From CAYJII01 sp964370225 (GTDB taxonomy: Bacteria > Bacillota > Clostridia > Oscillospirales > Ruminococcaceae): a stretch of DNA of 10,616 bases. Shown here in pieces: positions 7,815 to 10,616 of the stretch. The translations under genes were made by a program, and so were the position numbers. The stretch's first letter is position 1. Every line of letters starts with the position of its first letter. The stretch is taken from the NCBI GenBank assembly GCA_964370225.1, contig CAYJII010000057.1:1-10616 (forward strand), given 5' to 3'. The notes under the pieces were generated by a model. The model was given only the letters and a program-made list of their open reading frames with translations, was not told the DNA's origin and ran no database searches.

Positions 7815-7843
7815 ATTATACCATTAAAATAGATTTTTGTCAT
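7815..7843 (-). promoter_or_regulatory. Promoter of the GGDEF operon
   Basis: Read on the - strand, ATGACA (7843-7838) and TATAAT (7820-7815) are 17 bp apart, one mismatch from the sigma-A consensus. Transcription would start near 7808, about 40 bases before the ATG at 7765. Confidence 0.8.
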
Positions 7844-7911
7844 TATTTCTGACTCTGTTTTTTATAATTTGTTAATAATTGTATATATTAAATAAAACTC
7901 ACTTTATATTT

Positions 7912-7952
7912 GACTTTATTATTTATATGGAATAAACATAAATAATAAAGTC
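7912..7952. repeat. 15-bp perfect inverted repeat in the divergent region
   Basis: GACTTTATTATTTAT (7912-7926) is repeated as its exact complement at 7938-7952, with an 11-base spacer. It is AT-rich, lies outside both promoters (upstream of each), and is not followed directly by a T run; nine T begin 16 bases later at 7969. It could be a regulator binding site, a remnant terminator or a cruciform-forming site. Function unknown. Confidence 0.75.
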
Positions 7953-8021
7953 TATAATACAATCGAGATTTTTTTTTACAAAATATCCATTTTATCGTTT
8001 ATTTTACGTGCTATCCTTAGT

Positions 8022-8050
8022 TTGACAACTATTGTTTAATATATTATAAT
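8022..8050 (+). promoter_or_regulatory. Perfect-consensus promoter of the glycosyltransferase gene
   Basis: TTGACA (8022-8027) and TATAAT (8045-8050) are separated by exactly 17 bp, a full match to the sigma-A consensus. Transcription should start near 8057, giving a leader of about 77 bases that contains the palindrome at 8082-8105. A second TTGACA at 8054-8059 has no -10 partner. Confidence 0.85.
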
Positions 8051-8081
8051 TAGTTGACATTATTATGAAGTAAGAGTTAAC

Positions 8082-8105
8082 CGCACAAAATATAAATTTT
8101 GTGCG
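8082..8105 (+). promoter_or_regulatory. Palindromic leader hairpin before the glycosyltransferase
   Basis: CGCACAAAAT (8082-8091) and ATTTTGTGCG (8096-8105) form a perfect 10-bp stem with loop ATAA. It lies in the transcribed leader, 14 bases before the GGAG ribosome binding site at 8120-8123. There is no T run after it, so it is not an obvious terminator. It could be an operator for a dimeric repressor or an mRNA stability or translation-control hairpin. Confidence 0.65.
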
Positions 8106-8133
8106 AAATTTGTTTATATGGAGAAACAACATT

Positions 8134-10161
8134 ATGAGTGAAAAAAACAGCAAGAAAAATAGCAAAAATAATATATATGATAATTTAGATAGAGAGCATT
8201 TAATTAATGCGCTGAATAATGCAAATGAGCATATCAATGATTTAGATGACCAAATTGAAGAAATGCAAAATCAAATAAATGAGCTTGCACATTCACATCA
8301 TTCTGTGTTTAATTCTGTTAGCTGGAGAATTACTAAGCCTATGCGCATGGTTTCAGGTCCTACAAAGAGAGTGCTTAAAACTAACGCTTTAACTAGATAC
8401 CCATATAGAGCGCTAACAGTGCTTAAAAATGAAGGAATCAAAAGCTTTGCTGTGAAAATCAAAAGAAGACTTAAAAAGAAAATTCACCCTAATAAAAACA
8501 AACCTACTATGGATATTACTATACAAGAGCGAGACATGCAAACTAGTGCTACTTTTAGTAGAAATGTAAAATTTAGTGTTGTAGTTCCACTTTATAACAC
8601 ACCAGAAAAGTTTTTGACTGAAATGATTGACTCTGTTATAAATCAAACTTACAAAAACTGGGAACTGTGCATCACAGATGGAAGCGACGACGCACATGCA
8701 TATGTTGGGGATATCTGCAAAACATACGCTACTAATGATAATCGTATCATATACAAGAAGCTAGAAGAAAATCTTGGTATTTCGGATAACACTAATGCTG
8801 CTATTGCTATGGCAAGTGGCGATTTTATCGGGTTGTTTGACCATGATGACTTATTGCATCCAAGTGCACTTTATTATTATGCAGAGGAAATTGAAAATTC
8901 AGATCCTGAACTTTTATACTGTGATGAAACTACTTTTATCGGCAAAACTTCAAAGATAATTGTTACTCACTATAAACCTGATTTTGCAATCGACAATTTA
9001 CGTGCGTACAACTATATCTGTCACTTCACTGTGATAAAACGTGAACTACTTGACAGAGTAGGATTGCTCGACAGAAGATTTGATGGTTCACAAGACCATG
9101 ATTTTATTTTGCGATTGAGTGAAAACACAAACAGAATTGCTCATATCCCAAGAATACTTTATTTTTGGAGAAATCACCCTAACTCAGTTTCTATGGATAT
9201 CAACTCGAAGATATACGCAATTCAGTCCGGCATTGATGCTGTTACCGAACATTTAAAACGCCAAAATATCCCTGCAAAAGTAAAAAGTTCCACTGTTTTC
9301 CCAACAATCTATAAAATCAATTATACAATACAGGATTTCCCTCTCATCTCGATTATAATTCCTAACAAAGACCAAGTTAAGGTGTTGAAAAAGTGCATTG
9401 AATCAATACTTAGACGTTCAACTTATCTAAACTACGAAATTATCATTGTCGAGAACAATAGCGTAAAAACTGAAACTTTTGCTTATTACAAATCACTTGA
9501 GCGTGAACCAAATATCAAGGTTGTAACTTGGGAACATGAGTTTAATTATTCAAAAATCAACAACTTTGGTGCTCAGTTCGCTAGTGGCGAGCAATTAATA
9601 CTGTTAAATAACGACATTGAAGTTATCTCGCGCGACTGGATGGAGCAAATGCTAATGCTAAATCAGCGTGACGATGTTGCGATAACAGGTGCAAAGCTAT
9701 ATTATCCTAATAACACTATTCAACACGCAGGTGTTATCTTGGGACTTGGTGGCTTCGCTGGGCACGTTTATGTTGGCGCACCTCGTATTGCTCATGGATA
9801 TATGGCAAGACTCCAATTTGCACAAAATTTATCTGTTGTAACGGCTGCTTGCTTAATGGTAAAACGTAGCGTTTTCGATGAAATAAATGGTTTAGACGAA
9901 CAATTTAAAGTTGCATTAAACGATGTTGACTTCTGTATGCGCGCTAGAAAAGCTGGTCATTTAGTTTGCTGGACACCACACGCTGAACTTTATCACCACG
10001 AGTCAATTAGCCGTGGTTATGAAGATTCCCCAGAAAAAATCAAGCGCTTCAACTCAGAAGTTGCTCTTTTTAAAGATAGATGGAAAAAAGAGCTTGAGGC
10101 TGGTGACCCATATTACAATAAAAACTTTTATATTGATCCTGATATTTTTAATGCATGGTAA
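8134..10161 (+). CDS. Two-domain family 2 glycosyltransferase with N-terminal coiled coil
   Basis: Probably adds two kinds of sugar linkage from nucleotide sugars to a cell-surface polysaccharide at the cytosolic face of the membrane; donor and acceptor cannot be read from sequence. The product is 675 residues. It has a Lys/Asn-rich N-terminus, a coiled coil at about 19-54, the motif SVSWRITKPMR at 61-71 common ahead of such transferases, and a basic stretch at about 107-122 that may touch the membrane. The first GT-A domain is at about 147-349 (VVVPLYNTP, DXD-type DHDD at 236-239, QDHDF at 320-324). The second is at about 403-629 (SIIIPNKDQ, LNNDIEV around 491-497, NDVDFCMRARKAG at about 596-608). 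There is no signal peptide or transmembrane helix. ATG 8134 was chosen because GGAG lies 10 bases upstream; the GTG at 8101 lies in the leader hairpin. It stands alone between its own promoter and terminator, outside a polysaccharide gene cluster. Confidence 0.9.
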   Translation: MSEKNSKKNSKNNIYDNLDREHLINALNNANEHINDLDDQIEEMQNQINELAHSHHSVFNSVSWRITKPMRMVSGPTKRVLKTNALTRYPYRALTVLKNEGIKSFAVKIKRRLKKKIHPNKNKPTMDITIQERDMQTSATFSRNVKFSVVVPLYNTPEKFLTEMIDSVINQTYKNWELCITDGSDDAHAYVGDICKTYATNDNRIIYKKLEENLGISDNTNAAIAMASGDFIGLFDHDDLLHPSALYYYAEEIENSDPELLYCDETTFIGKTSKIIVTHYKPDFAIDNLRAYNYICHFTVIKRELLDRVGLLDRRFDGSQDHDFILRLSENTNRIAHIPRILYFWRNHPNSVSMDINSKIYAIQSGIDAVTEHLKRQNIPAKVKSSTVFPTIYKINYTIQDFPLISIIIPNKDQVKVLKKCIESILRRSTYLNYEIIIVENNSVKTETFAYYKSLEREPNIKVVTWEHEFNYSKINNFGAQFASGEQLILLNNDIEVISRDWMEQMLMLNQRDDVAITGAKLYYPNNTIQHAGVILGLGGFAGHVYVGAPRIAHGYMARLQFAQNLSVVTAACLMVKRSVFDEINGLDEQFKVALNDVDFCMRARKAGHLVCWTPHAELYHHESISRGYEDSPEKIKRFNSEVALFKDRWKKELEAGDPYYNKNFYIDPDIFNAW

Positions 10162-10167
10162 TTTATC

Positions 10168-10203
10168 AAAAACTGCGGTTGTAAAAACACCGCAGTTTTT
10201 TTA
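10168..10203 (+). terminator. Rho-independent terminator after the glycosyltransferase gene
   Basis: AAAAACTGCGGT (10168-10179) pairs with 10189-10200 across a 9-nt loop, and the 3' arm runs into seven T (10196-10202). It begins 6 bases after the stop codon. Confidence 0.93.
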
Positions 10204-10294
10204 CAAAATTCATCATTATTATTTCTATATAATTCGTCAATAATATCTTTTTTTTGTCTAAAATATATATTTTAATAAAATATTCTAAAAAGTA

Positions 10295-10323
10295 TTGACA
10301 AGTAGCAAAATCTATGGTATCAT
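10295..10323 (+). promoter_or_regulatory. Promoter of the tRNA-Thr / tRNA-Tyr unit
   Basis: TTGACA (10295-10300) and TATCAT (10318-10323) have a 17-bp spacer, with TGG at 10315-10317 adding an extended -10. Transcription should start near 10330, about 24 bases before tRNA-Thr. Confidence 0.85.
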
Positions 10324-10353
10324 GATTAAGCGCTAAAAACTACAAGCAAATAC

Positions 10354-10429
10354 GCTGGTGTAGCTCAGTTGGTAGAGCAGCTGATTTGTAATCAGCAGGT
10401 CGGGGGTTCAAATCCGTCCACCAGCTCCA
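10354..10429 (+). tRNA. tRNA-Thr (anticodon TGT)
   Basis: Cloverleaf with acceptor stem GCTGGTG / CACCAGC, D arm GCTC...GAGC, and anticodon stem GCTGA / TCAGC with loop TTTGTAA, placing anticodon TGT at 10387-10389 (reads ACA). It has T loop TTCAAAT, discriminator T and an encoded CCA (10427-10429). Length is 76 bases with CCA. The T stem GGGGG / CCGTC has a G-G mismatch at positions 51-63 (10404 and 10416), which is unusual because the other arms pair well. It is the first gene of a two-tRNA transcript. Confidence 0.95.
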
Positions 10430-10432
10430 AAA

Positions 10433-10463
10433 ATGACTATTGTGTTTTTTACACAGTAGTCAT
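10433..10463 (+). other. Stable hairpin between the two tRNA genes
   Basis: ATGACTATTGTGT (10433-10445) pairs with ACACAGTAGTCAT (10451-10463) over 13 bp with a single T-G wobble and a TTTTT loop. It begins 4 bases after the CCA of tRNA-Thr. The bases after it (AAAATTTAATAAT) are not a T run. It is likely a processing or pausing element in the tRNA precursor. Confidence 0.7.
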
Positions 10464-10479
10464 AAAATTTAATAATCGT

Positions 10480-10564
10480 GGGAGTGTTCCCGAGCGGCCA
10501 AAGGGGGCAGACTGTAAATCTGTTGTCAACGACTTCGATGGTTCGAATCCATCCGCTCCCACCA
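10480..10564 (+). tRNA. tRNA-Tyr (anticodon GTA)
   Basis: Class II tRNA with a long variable arm. The acceptor stem is GGGAGTG / CGCTCCC with one G-T pair. The anticodon stem GCAGA / TCTGT carries loop CTGTAAA, placing GTA at 10514-10516. The variable arm is about TGTCAACGACTTCGA, the T arm GATGG / CCATC with loop TTCGAAT, the discriminator is A, and CCA is encoded at 10562-10564. Length is 85 bases with CCA. The long variable arm is expected for bacterial tRNA-Tyr. It shares the promoter upstream of tRNA-Thr. Confidence 0.95.
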
Positions 10565-10616
10565 GAAGGCATACACCAAACTGCTCCCCTCGCTGAATTC
10601 TAGAGTTAAATCGAGA
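10565..10616. other. Unassigned right edge
   Basis: 52 bases after tRNA-Tyr with no gene, terminator or further tRNA start that I recognise. They are less AT-rich than the preceding spacers and contain overlapping EcoRI and XbaI recognition sites (GAATTCTAGA, 10595-10604). Confidence 0.5.

Larger units (their letters stand above)
7778..8100. other. AT-rich divergent intergenic region
   Basis: About 320 bases without a gene between the - strand GGDEF operon and the + strand glycosyltransferase gene. It holds the - strand promoter (7815-7843), a long inverted repeat (7912-7952), a run of nine T (7969-7977), a consensus + strand promoter (8022-8050) and the start of a palindromic leader (8082-8105). 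A lone TATAAT at 7953-7958 has no matching -35. Short open frames here are low-complexity and lack ribosome binding sites. Confidence 0.8.

Noticed and set aside
7928..7958. Small RNA promoter at TATAAT 7953-7958
   Set aside because: There is no -35 at suitable spacing (GAATAA at 17 bp), and no hairpin plus T run downstream that would end a short RNA.
8054..8082. Second promoter from TTGACA at 8054-8059
   Set aside because: The -10 position 17 bp downstream reads TTAACC, with no usable TATAAT at 16-18 bp spacing.
8101..8133. Upstream GTG start at 8101 for the glycosyltransferase
   Set aside because: The GTG lies in the 3' arm of the leader hairpin and has no Shine-Dalgarno. ATG 8134 has GGAG 10 bases upstream and begins a normal N-terminus.
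8004..8237. 77-residue - strand open frame across the glycosyltransferase promoter
   Set aside because: It is low-complexity Phe/Leu/Ser-rich, overlaps a consensus promoter and the glycosyltransferase start, and lacks a ribosome binding site.
10369..10596. 75-residue open frame across the tRNA genes
   Set aside because: It is a translation through tRNA-Thr and tRNA-Tyr. The VGGSNPS- and FDGSNPSAPT-like strings are the typical spurious peptides from tRNA T arms.
1..10616. Defence system, CRISPR array, phage or insertion sequence
   Set aside because: No spaced direct repeats, transposase, integrase, nuclease-helicase or toxin-antitoxin genes are visible. The long inverted repeats are all single intergenic hairpins and do not flank genes like transposon ends.

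Overview
The window looks like chromosomal DNA from a low-GC Gram-positive bacterium, most likely a member of the Clostridia (Bacillota). The evidence is the AT-rich composition, strong GGAGG-type ribosome binding sites, TTG start codons on dnaJ and murA, sigma-A-type promoters (TTGACA / TATAAT), Rho-independent terminators, the dnaK-dnaJ order, and a murA / YycJ-type metallo-hydrolase / rlmH cluster. The exact genus cannot be read from the sequence alone. Five of the six intact CDS ends visible here use TAA or TAG, and TAA is clearly a normal stop in this genome.

Left part (1-5300, + strand) is housekeeping. The 3' part of dnaK is followed by dnaJ (Hsp70 chaperone and co-chaperone), with a 15-bp perfect stem-loop between them and a terminator after dnaJ. 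A new promoter then drives murA (first committed step of peptidoglycan synthesis), a YycJ/WalJ-like metallo-beta-lactamase-fold hydrolase and rlmH (23S rRNA pseudouridine methyltransferase). A strong hairpin also lies between murA and the hydrolase gene. The cluster ends in a hairpin shared with the convergent gene on the other side.

Middle part (5316-7843, - strand) is a two-gene operon with its own promoter (ATGACA-17 bp-TATAAT). It encodes two paralogous membrane-anchored GGDEF proteins (putative diguanylate cyclases) whose reading frames overlap by ATGA. The upstream copy carries a single in-frame TAA exactly in the DGLTGLxNR signature at the start of its GGDEF domain, with the remaining 150 codons undamaged. 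The downstream copy is intact but has a degenerate signature and has lost the arginine of the RxxD inhibitory site. This interrupted/intact pair is the most interesting element of the window.

Right part (7850-10616) starts with an AT-rich divergent intergenic region holding a 15-bp perfect inverted repeat. A perfect-consensus promoter and a 24-nt palindromic leader follow, ahead of a 675-residue glycosyltransferase with two GT2-type domains and an N-terminal coiled coil. After its terminator comes a promoter for tRNA-Thr(TGT) and tRNA-Tyr(GTA), which are separated by a stable hairpin. The tRNA-Thr has a G-G mismatch in its T stem. The glycosyltransferase probably acts in cell-surface polysaccharide synthesis. 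A link between it and the divergent c-di-GMP genes is possible but is inference from position only. I see no CRISPR array, insertion sequence, phage gene or recognisable defence system.
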